NCBI GenBank assembly: GCA_012295275.1
Contig: CM022665.1
Span: forward strand, 6,699,976-6,759,975
Direction of reading: 5' to 3'
Length of the DNA: 60,000 bases
From: Chrysomallon squamiferum
Lineage: Eukaryota > Mollusca > Gastropoda > Neomphalida > Peltospiridae
In this document: in pieces, positions 13,101 through 27,500 of the stretch
Layout of the letters: every line of letters begins with the position of its first letter
Position numbering within the stretch: position 1 is the first letter of the stretch
Notes under the pieces: model-generated
What the model saw: the letters and a program-made list of their open reading frames with translations, nothing else
The model's database searches: none
Told to the model about the DNA's origin: nothing
Position numbers and translations under genes: made by a program

Positions 13101-16100
13101 TTCAGTGTTACATGCTCCAAAAGTTTTTCTTAAGAACTTCCTGTTAGCTCATTTTGCTGACTTGCTTATCAGGAAATATGTGTAATGTGGTCTGATTGTA
13201 AATTAAATATATACGCTGTAACACAGGATCTGTTTGAAAAAATTGTCACTATTTTGTTTCTCTTAGCACATTAATTTAAAGACTTTGTTTAAAAACAAAA
13301 CAAATTTAAAACATTCATAAATAATAATGAAATTTGCTTGTTAAGATTGATCTTTTGAGATGTTATTAGAGCTATGAATACAAAAATTAGATATAATCAG
13401 TTTTATAACCAAATATAAACTATCTGTTTAGACTAAGTTGAAAATATTTTTCATAATCTTTAGTTAGTTACCATTTTACAACACTGTTTTAATGAAATAC
13501 AGATTGCTTATAAACAGTTGTATAAGTAAAATATGTGTGTGTTTGTGTGGGAGTTTGAACACAAAAACTGATATTTTCATTTTCTCCCTGTGTGTTTACC
13601 AAGTTAATATTTAATTACTATTTTCACAGTGTTTGACTGAGAAATGTATACATCCCGGCCATTTATCAAAACACCAAGGTAATGGTCAAACAGTGACCTC
13701 TTAACTCCAGTGTCTCTGTCATATCACTGTACAACTGATAGATCTCTTGTTAAATCAACTGTGAAGAAGTGTTTTTGCCTCAGGCTTGTCAAAACAGAGA
13801 AAAAGTAGTTTTCTACAAAATATCTTATTCACATGAACCTAAAATAACAGACCTCACACACAAAGCCAACTGAAGCAAATGTCACCTGCTGCATAGGATT
13901 AAAAGATCAGATTTTTTTTTGTGAGCTCTAAGCTGAGGTTCTTGTTGTTTTTCAAAAAAACAATGACTACCTCCTTTCTGAACATAACAAATATGTATTC
14001 AGGTCTTCTCTGCTGGTTTAATGCCAGATGTTATCGATTGTATAATTAAAATGAATTCACCCCCATTTATTTTATTTTTGCTTGGGGAAGTAAATTTAAA
14101 AAAAAAAGAAGAAAAAAAATCTATTAAAAAAATATTAAAAAATAATTTGGAAAAACAAATGAAAAAAACAGGAGTTAAAAATTAGGAACATGCACACAGA
14201 CATAGATTTTACTGATTCTGAAACTTCTGAATTTCTAATTTATTTGAAAATTTGATGTGACAACAGCTGTAGTCTGTTTAAGGTAGCATGGACAAAATAT
14301 GTAGCAGATGCTCTAATAGAAACTAAACTATTTCACGGAGATGGATTTGAAATGCAGAAAATAACTTGCATATAGACGCCCTTTGCTGGAATATTCATAT
14401 AACTTTGGCCAAAAGGATATTCCTCATTACATAGAATGGATTATGGTCTGGTTTGATCATGACTTGGGTCAGAAGTAAATTAGCATGACATTTTTGGAGG
14501 ATCAGAAACAGTCCTATTAGGCCAGTGTCCTTATATTTAATATGCCATATTATTGGCAGTTATGGTGGAATACACTTAATACACCAGTAATAATTCATAA
14601 CAGAATTATAGTGCACAAGATGGTTATAAATACAATAGAAGTAATTAATCTATGTCTCTGGCAGCAATATTTGCTCAGCTTGGAATTCATACAAATTTGT
14701 CTCAAGTGGTTTAGTTAAGTGAAATTGGATAGCATTTTATTCCTACAAATATTGATCAGATGTCAGATAAGTAAGCCATATTTCAAACTGATGATCCTTT
14801 TGAATGAAAGGTAGTCTCTATCAAATAAAATAACATACAACAAAGACCCCTTTAATATTTCCAGTTTTAGCTCCTTGTATGTTTGTATTCTAGTATTGTA
14901 AAATCTAAAATGACAACTTTATCGCATCAGTCACCCTTAGAAATCCTTAAAGCTTATATGACAAGTATGTAGTAATTGATATGTAATCAGATAAGACTGC
15001 AAAGTTGTGGTCATCCTATAGATTTCATGTCACACTATTGTGCTGCGTATTAAACAAAGTGGATGAATTCAAAGGTTGATTTAAGATGGTCACTGGTGAT
15101 TCACCTCCAAGTTACCTGAATATAACCACAACACCAAGGAATAGATCCATAAGACAGTCTAAACAAATAAATATCTGATACACTTGTTAAGAATGTATTT
15201 AATGTTTTATTAATGTTGAGTAAAAATAAATCTTTTGGAATAAAGTTCCTTGTTCACTTAAACACAATACTGAAAGATTTATATTATAATTTCTTTTCAG
15301 CAGCTCCTGTCAAAATAAGTTTTGAAAATTGTTTTCTTAAGAATATTTTAATAATTGTATCTGATTTATTTTATTTCTGCCAACAATAATCATAATAATT
15401 TATTTTTAACATCCCTTACTCATAATATCTATTTCTTGAAAAAAATATTAGCTCAGTTTAAAAAAAATCTGCAAAAAATATGGATCTTATATATTAAAAT
15501 AATTTATGAGATACTGCAGACTATCATCATCATTTAAGGAATGTTTAATGTATTACTATACATTATCTCACAGTGCGATCCCCATCCTTAAATATTCAAA
15601 ACAAAACTTCTTTTATACCAAGTTACTGTTCATAAGTATTTTAGGTGTGTTCAGATTAATGTAACTTGGATATGAAGCATATTTGTTACATTTCCTGTTT
15701 AGTGTACCAGTCAACACCAAAGTGAACCAATTATTTTCATAAACTGACTTGGTCATGAATACTGTAAGAGTAGTGTGCATGCACTATAATGTGGATAATG
15801 TTTGCATAATACTTTCCTTACTACTGACCTAAATGAAGTAGGTTACATTAACTCTAGTTGATATTCAAAAGTGACTATGTGCCAGTGATCATGTAGACAG
15901 CAGCCTGCAACATACTGTGTAGTTTCTTTAGTGTGTGTGTGTGTGTGTGTTACAGTATTTAAAATGCTATACATAATGTGTGATATGAATTTAAATAGAA
16001 ATAAAAGCATCACAACGTCTTTAGTCTGTGAATGATGATCTGTCAGTTTGTCACTGAATTGAAATGAATACAGGTTGACCGTCCATTATCCACAACTCTG

Positions 16101-19100
16101 AAAAGCTTTGAAAACCTCATTTCATTATACATTTTAATATAACATCTAACTAGGATAGGAATATTTAATTTTATTTGCACATGTTTTTTTGAATGTTTTT
16201 GTTGCCAATAACACTATAGATTATTTTTGTTTTGAATAAGGAACAGCAGATTAAATAAGTTGCTTGTAATTTAAATTTATTATTATTTTTACTTTTATGC
16301 CTTAAAAATGCTGACACAAAACATCTGAGTTTCAGTTCAGTAATTCTATTTTATCATGCTAATGTTCTTGTACTTTTGATACCTAGTGATATAAAATCCA
16401 TTTCTTTCTTTCTTTTTTCTTTCTCTTGATTCATTTTATATCTGGCTTCGAGTTGATGTCACAGTAGTTTATTTTTTGTTTTGTTTTATCAGCAAACAGC
16501 TGTCAATTTACTTCATGCTATCACTTTGACATCTTACATATGTTGTCCAAATCTGATAAAAACATTCGTGTAATGTAGTTAACATTTAAGAACAAGAAGA
16601 CATCACATTTTGTTTTTCTTCTTTTTATTTATTTTTTTCACTTGTCCATGCACTTGTTTCTTTAAAATAACAATCATATATTATAGTTCATGTTAATATC
16701 ATACCATCACTGATGCTTTTAATTTTTAATTTATTTATTTTTTACTTTTTTTTTTCTTCAAAATATAACAACTAAAGTAATTTGAAAATAATGATTTCAT
16801 TTCATTAGGCATGTTTTTTTTAATTAAAACTTGCTTAAAAGATAGGCTTAGATAAGATAAAATCTTAAAGTGTTCAGTAGTCTTAATAGACAGGAAGCAC
16901 ATACCATTGTCTTTGATTAATAGTCTTGAAGAACTGGCATGAGTAAGAAATAACTCAGAGATGATTTATCTGTGAGACTTGAGAAAAAACTCTACCACTA
17001 AATTCTGCTGTGTTAGATATGTTGAAGGTTAAATGAATCAGGTTGACTGCACAAAAACTTCCTGTTGTATGCTGTATAATGTTCATTATTCCAGGATAAT
17101 GCACTAAGCTGGATTATTGGTCTATAATCTGTAAGAAAACGGGTCCAATTCCTGCATTCACACAAACATTCTGATTTATTAATAGAAATACTTGACTTAA
17201 ATTTTGGTATTTGTTAAAGGTTAAAGTAATGTAGGGTATTATGACTCAGATTGCATAATTCTGTGCTGGATCTGTTGGCTAATAATGTGGGAAGAGTTAA
17301 TTTTCCATATTAGAGTCTGCCAGTCTTGGGGGAAAAAAAATGTTTTTTGGACCTTAGTTAGCAGGTGTTCACCCAGTTTGATAAAAACAGGCCTGTTTAC
17401 AGATAACATACACAATTATATTTTGTCAACATGTCTCATTCTTACTAGAATGCAATACTCCGAAGCAGTGATAATAAGTAAATTACCTCTGACCTTTTCT
17501 CCAGAAGTCATTATTTTCTCTGTTGACAAAAGGATACATGTGAATCAACATTCCAAGAACCTAAATATGTTGACATTAATTCCACCTTCTGTTTCCACAC
17601 CCTGTTGTGTTTACCTAACAGTGACAGTGATACTTATTTAGCATCCACTTTTCAGACATTCACAAGTGTCTAAGACTGTGGATGTTTGCTTCTCTCGCTC
17701 TGTCACTGTCAGCAGAGTGTTTCAGTTTAAACACAGCACTGTCTTATCATCCGTTAAAGAAAGACAAAAATGTTGACAAAAATGAAAAATTATTTTAAGT
17801 CACCTTTATATGCAGTTTAAACTTTTTGTTTATTTTCCTGCATTTTGCAAAACAAACTAATACAAAATTGTATGAAACTTCTATCAGTATTAAATTGGTT
17901 CTTCCTGTATGGTACAAGTATTAATCACTGAATGTATAGCTGTGTATATATATATATAGCCTACAGTTACACATGCAATGAAACCAAACCTTTCTTATAA
18001 GCAAGGTAAATCTTTCCAGCATATTGCTATATGTTTTAAAAATATATGCTTTCAACTTTATCCATCATGTTTTAGTTTAGGATTTAGGGAATATCATAAA
18101 AAGGAAAGAAAAAAAACAAATCTCGGAGATAAAAATCAATGATTCGCTTTTTCTGTTTCTTATAACAAATATTGATGAAACATTATCAAAATCCACATCA
18201 GATAATAGCTAGCATTATAAGATTAGTGTCCTACAAGTTGGGAATCAGAATAGTTTGGAAACAGGGAGAACAAACTGTTATATTCATAAATATACTTTGT
18301 CTGGCATTGCTCCTGATACACAAGTACAGAGAGGTTGAAAAAAAAGAAGAAAAAAAAGAATAATACCTAAAGTGAAATACATTGACATTATGTTTTTTCC
18401 TTTACAAAACTACAAACTTTAAGAACACACACTGTATTTAATTAACATAAACAAAAACAGGGAGTTGACTAGAACAGAGTGTTAGATAAGGAATGATTCC
18501 ATCAGACAGATCAGCATAATGATTTAGAATATTTCTGTTAAACTACAGTTGGAAAATTAAGATGTTTGGCTGTTATTAAAAGATTCTGATGGTCTCTGAA
18601 CATACAGTGTGATAACGAATGTCTTGTATATCTATAGACACACAAATTTACGGTTTGTCTTTAATTAATCCTAATGTTGTATATCAAACAGTTCAAGTCA
18701 GCGAAGTTGTGACAGTTTACCTTTTGATGTTAGCAGTTTGAGTAAAATGGAGTTAATTATACTGAAGGAACAACATTTTCCAGAGAGGGAAAGAAAATGA
18801 ATTCTTGTAGAAAATAAATTGTTTAACAGAAACTAATAGAATAATGTTGTTTTCATTCAGTGTGTGTGTGTGTGTGTAGAAATATTATTTTTAAATTGAC
18901 TATAATAATTACAGCTACAATAGCAACAACAGCAACATCTGACACTTAAAGTTCCTGCTGAAACACTAAAGCATTTTAAAAAACATTTATCTCCAATTTG
19001 AACATTTTAAAAAAGTTTACCATTCCTGCCATAAAACATTTATTTTTATAAGATAAATGAGGAGAATTATATGTATAATGCTTTATTTTTAGATGATACT

Positions 19101-21496
19101 TGGTTGTAACATATACCCTAGATGAAATGCAATAATCACCTTAATTGCCTCAAACGGTTTTTCACATAAATTTGTTTGACCAAGCAGTCTGTATTTTGTA
19201 GATAAAACTGCTTGCTCAGAACTTTTCATTCAGAGTTTCAGATTAGATGACTTGGCTTGGAATATTTACCTCTTTCAGCTAATTTGTTTACCTGGCACAT
19301 TCCCAAAACATTTTCTTCTTTCTATGTGAAAATAAAAATAAAAATAATAACACAAAACTGTATTTTTGATTTTAGCAATTAATATTAATATAATTAACAA
19401 CAAAAAGAAAAGTTTCTTTAAAGGTCATCATTTGTAATTACTCCATTTTGTTTATAAATCATTTTGTTGTGCTTTTTTAATTTTAATTTTTTTATTTTAT
19501 AAGATAAAGCTAAGTGTTTCTAAATTGGTTTAAAAATAATATGCTTATTTTTTTTAATCAACAAATGCTTGATCTGTGTTTATAGACATAGATCAGACAC
19601 ACAGATACATTTCAAGAGCTAATGAAATAGGACATAATTATTCTACAAATACAAAATATGGGACTGATTTTTTATAATTTCGTCATTCCTTTATGTACAC
19701 GTGTTCTTCTTTTTCTTCTTTTTTCTAAGCCAACAATACTTGTTAATCTGTTAGCTTTATAAAATTGTTGAATTTAAACTTTTTGGAGTCTGACTGTTAT
19801 ATTCTTTTTGTCATTTTCAGACATAGCACTAGACTGGTCTGATCATGGACTCTGGTGGCCCAACAGGAATGTGTGGCTGACGCGAACCAAATCAACATTA
19901 GATCAGTATGGGGTACAGGCTGATGCCAACCTGCAGTTTACACCCATGCACAAAAATCTGCGAATTCAGCTGCCAGATCTTCAGGTGCTTGAAATGAGAG
20001 TGGATTTCTCAACTAGAGTTTTCAAGGCTGTTGTATATCTCTGCAAAGAATTAGGTATGATGTACTTCAATCTCTATAATAAAATTACACATATATTGTA
20101 ACACATATGTCAGAGGGATGAATAACAAAGATGAAAGTCTACTTCTTTTTATTTCTTCTTCTTTTCTTTTTTTTTTTTTTTTTTTAACGATTCCATACTT
20201 CAAAACATATTTTTTTTTACATTTATTACTAGACACAGTTCACATATACTGTACAGAAATCTGGAAATTATACATGTTTATAATATTATCTGGATACTCA
20301 GTGAACATAAGGTTTGAAATTATATGTTATTACACGTGCAAATTTCAAATAATGCTAATTTTACCAGGCATTGATATTTTTCAGAAATTATATATACATT
20401 TCTTCTTTGCAAACACTTCAAATGTAAATTAGACTAGACTTCAAAGCATGTCAATAATAATATATTTGTATATATATATTTATTTATTTTTTAAATACTT
20501 GAACTTGTAAAACTAGTTTGCACTTGTTCCTGGTGCCTTGCCAGTTTTATTGACATTGAAAATGTAGGCCAGTTTGCTAACAACACTTTGCAACATGCAG
20601 TCAAGCTTGTGTTATTTATTATGTCATGGGTGTTAACAGAAACATTTTAAAAATGTAATTTAATTTTTTTTTTTGTATATATATGTAGACTAAACATTAA
20701 AGCACTCGATTTTTCTGCATTTCATAATATATGGCATTGCAATTATTTTTATTATTTTTATTTTATTTATTTATTTTTTGTAAATTTTAGATTCAATGTT
20801 ATCTGAGTAATTTGTAATGCAACATTCAGCCAAAATCTGGGACTGTTCTGAACTCATAAATTTCAGCTATTTGGGATCTGATAGAAAATGTAGGAATTAA
20901 GTCTCTCAACTAACTGTACAAAACAACTGCAAAAAGCAATAGTTTCTGTGACAAATTATGTTAAGTAGCATTTATTTTAGAAATGTTTAAATGATATTTG
21001 TTGAGAGAAATGTAGGAACATAAACAGCTGTATTATATGTAATAATAATTATTATCAACCATGTGGATTAATTGGAAATACCTGGAGAAAGATGAAGGAT
21101 TATTTACAAATTGATAAAAAAAAATCCTGTTTCATATAGTATATTGGTTTTAAATTAGAATATGTCATAGAAAAAGACAAATCATCTAAACAAATCATTA
21201 TTTAATTTAGCTTTATCTAATTTTTCAGTTTTTCAGTTAACTGTGCTAAATAAAATTACAAAATCATTGTTCTGCCTTGAGGTTTGTTTTGTTGTGGGTT
21301 TTTTTAAAATGTTTTACTCATAATAAAACATCTCAAGTGGACATAATGAATAAATGCTTCAGTGATTAACTGATAAATGAATTTCCTTATCAATCACATA
21401 TTATCACATGAGAGCCATTTGGTTGTAAGAACTTGTTGTGGTTGTAAAACACTGTTTTTCACATGTTTACAATTTCCAGGATTGGTGATAATGACA

Positions 21497-21533
<37 letters not shown>

Positions 21534-24500
21534 TTTTGTTGTGCACACACATACCAGCATTACTCATAAAGAAGACATTTCACGGCTCATATATTAACTA
21601 CTGATGCAGGACATCTGACTCCCATAATTATGTAGGTTTTATAATTTATTACTTAACCATATCGGTAATGAAAGTAGTTTGGTCAAAGAAGTTCCCATCT
21701 TTTAACATGCAGTTTTATCATGTTGAGGCTGAAACACAGGAAGAAACACACATTCAGGCACACGCACACACACACACACACATCCTTTTTTAATATATAT
21801 ATAAAAGATAAAAGTGTTTATTAGTACAGAATGAAAAAAGAGGTAACTTTATTAACTTTATATTGCTCCATTTCTTTGATCTATAAGAATAACATACTGA
21901 GTCAGCAACTGAGGTTTCATATTTCAGATCATCACTCTACAAGAAATGTTCGACAGTATTAAAAAACATTAAAATGTTTCACTTTATCATTCTTCTGAAT
22001 TCAGTTATAATTTGTTTTTGTTGTTTAGTGAAATTTTAATTGGAGTTATTTTATCAGTATTATCAACAGCTTGTAAATGTTGAGGTTTTATTAATTTTGT
22101 TTATTTATCTTTTTTAACTCCATGTAAGTCTTTGTAGCCTGCAGTTTCCAGGCTTTTCATATCAGAAAAAGGATAGACCAAGGATTGTTGTAGCTGGGAA
22201 AGAGCTCAACAGTTTATATTGTGTTCAAAGTATTCGTGGAATTTACTCTGACCCATTTAGTATAATACAAATGTGGAGGTGTCAGATTTAGTAGTCTTGT
22301 ATACATGTGTTAGGCCACATGACAGTTTTCATGGGTTACCATGAACATGTTAATATGTACACTTTCATGTTAAATGTTTGTCAGTAGAATAAGTTAGATC
22401 ATGAGGTAATTCATTCCAGTTTACTTGTGTGTATTTGCAAAGCTCGGTAAAAAGTTTAGAATGTCCGCTAATGTTAATTAATTGTCTCATGATACTTTCA
22501 TGTTTAATTATACATACTTGTACCAGAACAATTTCTTTTTCTTCATGTTTAATGAGATTTCTTTAGTCAAGAAAATTTTGTTTTTCCATTTAAAATTTTT
22601 TTTTTCTCCATGTGCAGTGGTAACTATATAGAAGAGAGATTTTCAAACTGGTATGCAAGTAGTCACAAGAGTGTGCATGAGCAGAATTCAGTAATTGCAG
22701 ATGCAGAAATTAAAAACAGTATTTGTACAGATGTCCTTTAAAAGAATGATAATCATGTTCATTATGCCCTTAGAAAATTTTATTTTTTTACTTTTTGGTT
22801 TAAAAAATTATAATATTGTATTATATTTTATCCCATTAATTACACTATGCATATTAACTAAATATACTGAAGCTGCTCTGCCATGATAGCTGGAAACATG
22901 TACAGTTAGAAAAAAGTTTTGAAATCCTCTAATCTAGAAAGAAATGGACTGACATATATTCATTCATATTTTTTATATATTTTGTTTTATATATTAAAAT
23001 ATAAAGTAAAATTAAAGAGTGAAATTTACTAACATAAGTTTGTTGCATAGGTAAACCTTTAAATGCCTACTTCCATTCTAATTTATTCAGCTTGAGAATT
23101 TTATTAATAATATTCTTGAAGCTTTAACAGGCACACGATTGACTTTGATTAGGTATTGATAAAATTGATAAAGTAACTGGGTGTCTGCATGTAAAACCCA
23201 GTCTTAATTTTTTTTTTTAAAGTTCTTAATAGGTTTATAATTTTTTTACTTAGGAATCCGTCATCCAGAAGAACTGTCATTAATGAGAAAGGTTGACAAA
23301 GATGATTTGAAACGGGTTGTTAAAGAAGCTGCAAAGAAGAAGAAAAAAGGTGACAACGATCCAGTCAATCTGTCTATTAACGGAACTCATCATCACAACT
23401 CTTCAGGCAGTTTAGATGGGAAACTCAGTCCATTTCCTAACAGAAGTCCTGTGGGCCCTTCCCCATCAGTAAGTGTAACATGTCATTTATAACTGTATTC
23501 CTGCTGTCTGTGTTTATTGATAACTGATAATGACAATTACCGTAGAGTTGTATAGCAAGTAACCAAAATTTGTCAGAACTGATTATAGTTGGACAGTGTG
23601 TTATGAATTGTTTTTTTTGTTGTTTTTTGTTTGTTTTTTATCAAGTAATTTTAGCAATCATAAATTATTTTGATGAAGGATTGTAAATAAACTAAATAAG
23701 TCACTCTGACAAACAAAACTGGAACATACTAGTGTTAGTAGTTAGAATATACAGTTTAATTCTTAAGCTGTCAGTTGATTTCTTTAGTAACCAGTGCCAG
23801 TAGATTGGTTTTAAAAGGGCCCTGCATGTACGGTTCTACATACGGGAGATACACAATAACGTTCACCATACTGAGTGGCATCATTAAGTTTCTATTTTCA
23901 TTTCATCATCGTGCCCCCAAAACATGTTAATAATTCTTATAAAAAATATGGAGGAGTCATAATCAAATATTCATTAATTTCTTTACTACAAATATTAATT
24001 TAGATGTATACTTGTTTGTTTTCAGAATACTTTGGTTCGTTCTTCTACCGGAAGTCCTTACAATCTGTCAATGAATTCCCCTTACAACACATTCAATGGA
24101 ACACTGTCCCCAGGGTCCATGTACAGTTTGTCTTTTGAGGGAAGCATGGAGTCCTCACTTGCTAATAGTCCCCCAGTTCCTGCAAAGGAAGCCTTTCAGT
24201 ATCTGTACAGGCCCAAAAATTTTGTAGAGAAGGCTAGAATAAACTGTGCGTAAGTATAATTTCAAATATAGATATATATACATTACATTACATAGCGGCA
24301 GATTGAAAAAAGAAGTATCCAGGAAGAAACAGAAAATACGTTTTCATGGAAAACATTACCCATCACAGTATAATTTCTGTTTTTACTTTGTCATGTATTT
24401 TCATCAATCTCAGTTACAGATGAGTTAACTAAACTCATGAAAATAATTTGCCAATTTATTATCTTTGTTTAATAAAGGTTTTGCACAGAAAATGTGCAAT

Positions 24501-27500
24501 ATTCATGACACAACATGTTTTATTACTTCCATTACACTGCTGTCACAAGTTTATTGTTATATAATTAAATTCAGATATTTGCATATATCTGCTTATTTAT
24601 ACTTCGTGCACTTTGTAAATATCAAACTTAGTTGGCTTCATAAATTACCACATTGGCGAAGTATATTCAGAATAGCATGTTGTTAGACCTGCTACAAAAT
24701 GTGTTATAATTGGCTCGATGTAATAATATCCCATGAGTCACTTGGTTGAGAAAAATAAATGCATTACTGTCAAAATAGGTGCACTAGCTAATCTGTCAGA
24801 CACAAACTCCATAAAAACATTTTACAGCTGGAGCTGCCAGATTCCTCAAGTGAAAAAACAGGATATTCATGTTCCTTTTATTATAAGTATGGTTAATGTC
24901 ACCAACATGCATGCCAACACATTTTAAAACAACATTCTATTAAAATATGTCTCGTTTTTGTTTGTTTTTTAAAATTATTTGCAATTGTTACCAGCCTTAA
25001 TTCATTGCATTTAACTTAAAAAAAAATTAATTCTAGTATTACATTCTAAAAAATTGTTTACAAGCTAAATACTTAGGAAAAAAAATGAGAATTAGCTTGT
25101 ATTTTCTGCAGAAGTAAACTGTAATAGGAGACAGAATTTAATACACGATACTTGATTTATTAAAATAAGTATACCTCACAGTACAGCATACAATACTCAT
25201 AAGACATTGTAAATTACATTTTTATCCCCATGCTTATAATATAGGGAGTAATATTTGATTTAATATTTATCATTTTATTTCAGATGGCTGGATTCATCAC
25301 GGTCACTCATGGAACAGGGAATCAAAGAGAACGACTACATCATGCTGAAATTCAAATTTTACTGCTTCTACGACTTAAATCCTAAGGTATATTTCTTTAT
25401 GGGTGAAACAAAAAAAAGAGTATAGTTGTCTTGTTTTTGAAGATAACTAATTCTCCATCTTTTTACCTGCCTATGTTTAGCAGTATTTTAAGATCTTGTG
25501 AACAATAAAAAAAACAAAAAACATACCTATACAGTAATACATTTAGCACATGCAAAACATTCAAACATTTCTTTTATTGTAACAAAAATAGAGCATTTTA
25601 CCACATTTCTTGAAACACAAACATTCTCTGCAGTGTTTACTAGAATATTTAAAAACAATGATTTATGTAGACTTCAATCATTAAATACAACTGAACCATG
25701 TAGAAGTACTAGTTTATGTGCTAGCACATGACAGTGGAAATACAAAACTATGATTAGTTATTAAACTGTGTTTTTTTTTTTATCTATTTGATTGTTTTGT
25801 TGGGTTTTCTTTTTACTCTTTTACATGATGTTACTTGTAAGTTGAGGAAGCATTCTAGTTTTAGGGAAATATTTTGTAGTTAAAAAAAAATATGGCACGC
25901 ATGTTTTACTTACAGATGCTTGATCCTATATATAACCAGAGACTTAGGCTTTGTCTTGGTGAATTTAGAACATCTCCTTTTGAGAGTTTGTATGATGATG
26001 CACACAAATATTGTCTGGATGCTAGATGTGCCAAGTTTTCTCTGCAGTATGCCATGAAAATTAAATCATTACAGAAACATCGTATACATTTTGTGGTGTT
26101 TGATAACAAATATATGAAGTTGTTTGATTCAAGGCCAAATGCTCTTGATATATTTGGTCTTCGCATTCAGCATTTTTTGACACTTTTCAGCATTGTTTTA
26201 ACCAACACATATTTAGAAACTCTTTACTTTGTTTTATTACCTTGATATATCACACCACCTAAGATTGTGTTTGATCTGGGGCATCTGACACACTTATATC
26301 TCCAAGCTTTACGAAACAAGAAGCTGGAACATGTTTTAATTGTGACGATGATACAAAAGTTTATCTTTTTATCTATTGCCAATAAAGACATTAAATTTTC
26401 TGCTTTTGATCTGCCAGGGTTGGTGTGCCTTGTACTGATTTTAAATACAATATCAGCCAGTTTATCTTTTCAACTTGGCAATATGATTGGGAACAAGCTT
26501 CATGTTATCAAGCTGGTTTTGTGAGAGTGGGAGTCCTGCAGACAGTGCAGCAAGGATGAAATAGTTATGCTCTCATCAGCTGTATCTGCTTGACACATTC
26601 ATTTATCTTGAAGAAAGATCCATCCACCTCAGTTTGAGCAATGTCAGTGTACTCTGATGGTACACCACATTTTGGTAGAGTGCAATAATCTCAGAGAAAC
26701 TAAAAAATATATAAGAAATGTGATGGAATTATTTTGATTCCATCTGGAATTTGTATTACGGTTTCTACATGATACTGATATTTATTCTCAACTTTAATTA
26801 TATCTGTTGGTGATATCTGAATTTTTGAACTGTTCAGTTCTTTACTCTGTGTTTTAATTTTACATTTGAATTTTCACATTGATGTTGACCATCATTAAGT
26901 TTTGCCTTTACCATTGTTTGTTATCCAGCAGCCGATGTATTTTTTTTGTGCTGGGATGTCATTAAACATTCATTCATTCGTTATTGAAACATTCTCTGCA
27001 ATAGTGACTGGAATATTTAAAAACACTGATTTATTTAGACTGAACCATGTAAAAGTACTAGTTAATATGTTATCACTTGACAGTGGAAACAAAACTGATT
27101 AATCATTAAATTGTGTTTTACGAAAGTTTTACTTGAAGGGAAATATTTTGAAGTCTTAACCTTTTTTTTTTTTTTTTTTTTCAAAATGGATATTTTTTAA
27201 ATAACTACTGGTCTACAACAAGTACAAGACAAAGTGATGGCTCACATGTGGTACTATCTTTTCTTAAATCTCCACGTGACCAATGATCTTAATTTATGCT
27301 TGCATATTTTAACAGGATATGTTGATCAGAAAAAAAACATAACTCTTAAATTTATAACATTTAGCCAAATGACATAACTTAAGTGCATTAAGATTTAAAA
27401 TGTTATAAATCAGGAGGAGAAAAAAATGCATATCACAAAATATTAGTGTTTTTTTTTTTTGTATAGCTCGCTTAATTCACCAATAATTTTGGTCTGCCAA

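Larger units (their letters stand above)
1028..19820 (+). other. Kindlin intron 1 (18.8 kb)
   Basis: GT-AG intron separating codon 49. No coding exon of the kindlin is missing, since exons 1 and 2 are contiguous in the family. Contents: AT-rich unique DNA, microsatellites, poly-A/poly-T runs, a tandem duplication near 11.5 kb and a pogo-like terminus at 16071. I saw no convincing host-gene exon on either strand. Its size and 5' position make it the likeliest place for kindlin enhancers, but I cannot point to one. Confidence 0.85.

Noticed and set aside
17285-17641. 118-residue + frame in kindlin intron 1
   Set aside because: No motif, no splice context. A single long frame in 18.8 kb of intron is expected by chance.
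25892-26245. 117-residue open frame as a host gene
   Set aside because: Its motifs are those of the post-reverse-transcriptase region of a LINE; the rest of the element follows with stops and it ends in a LINE tail.
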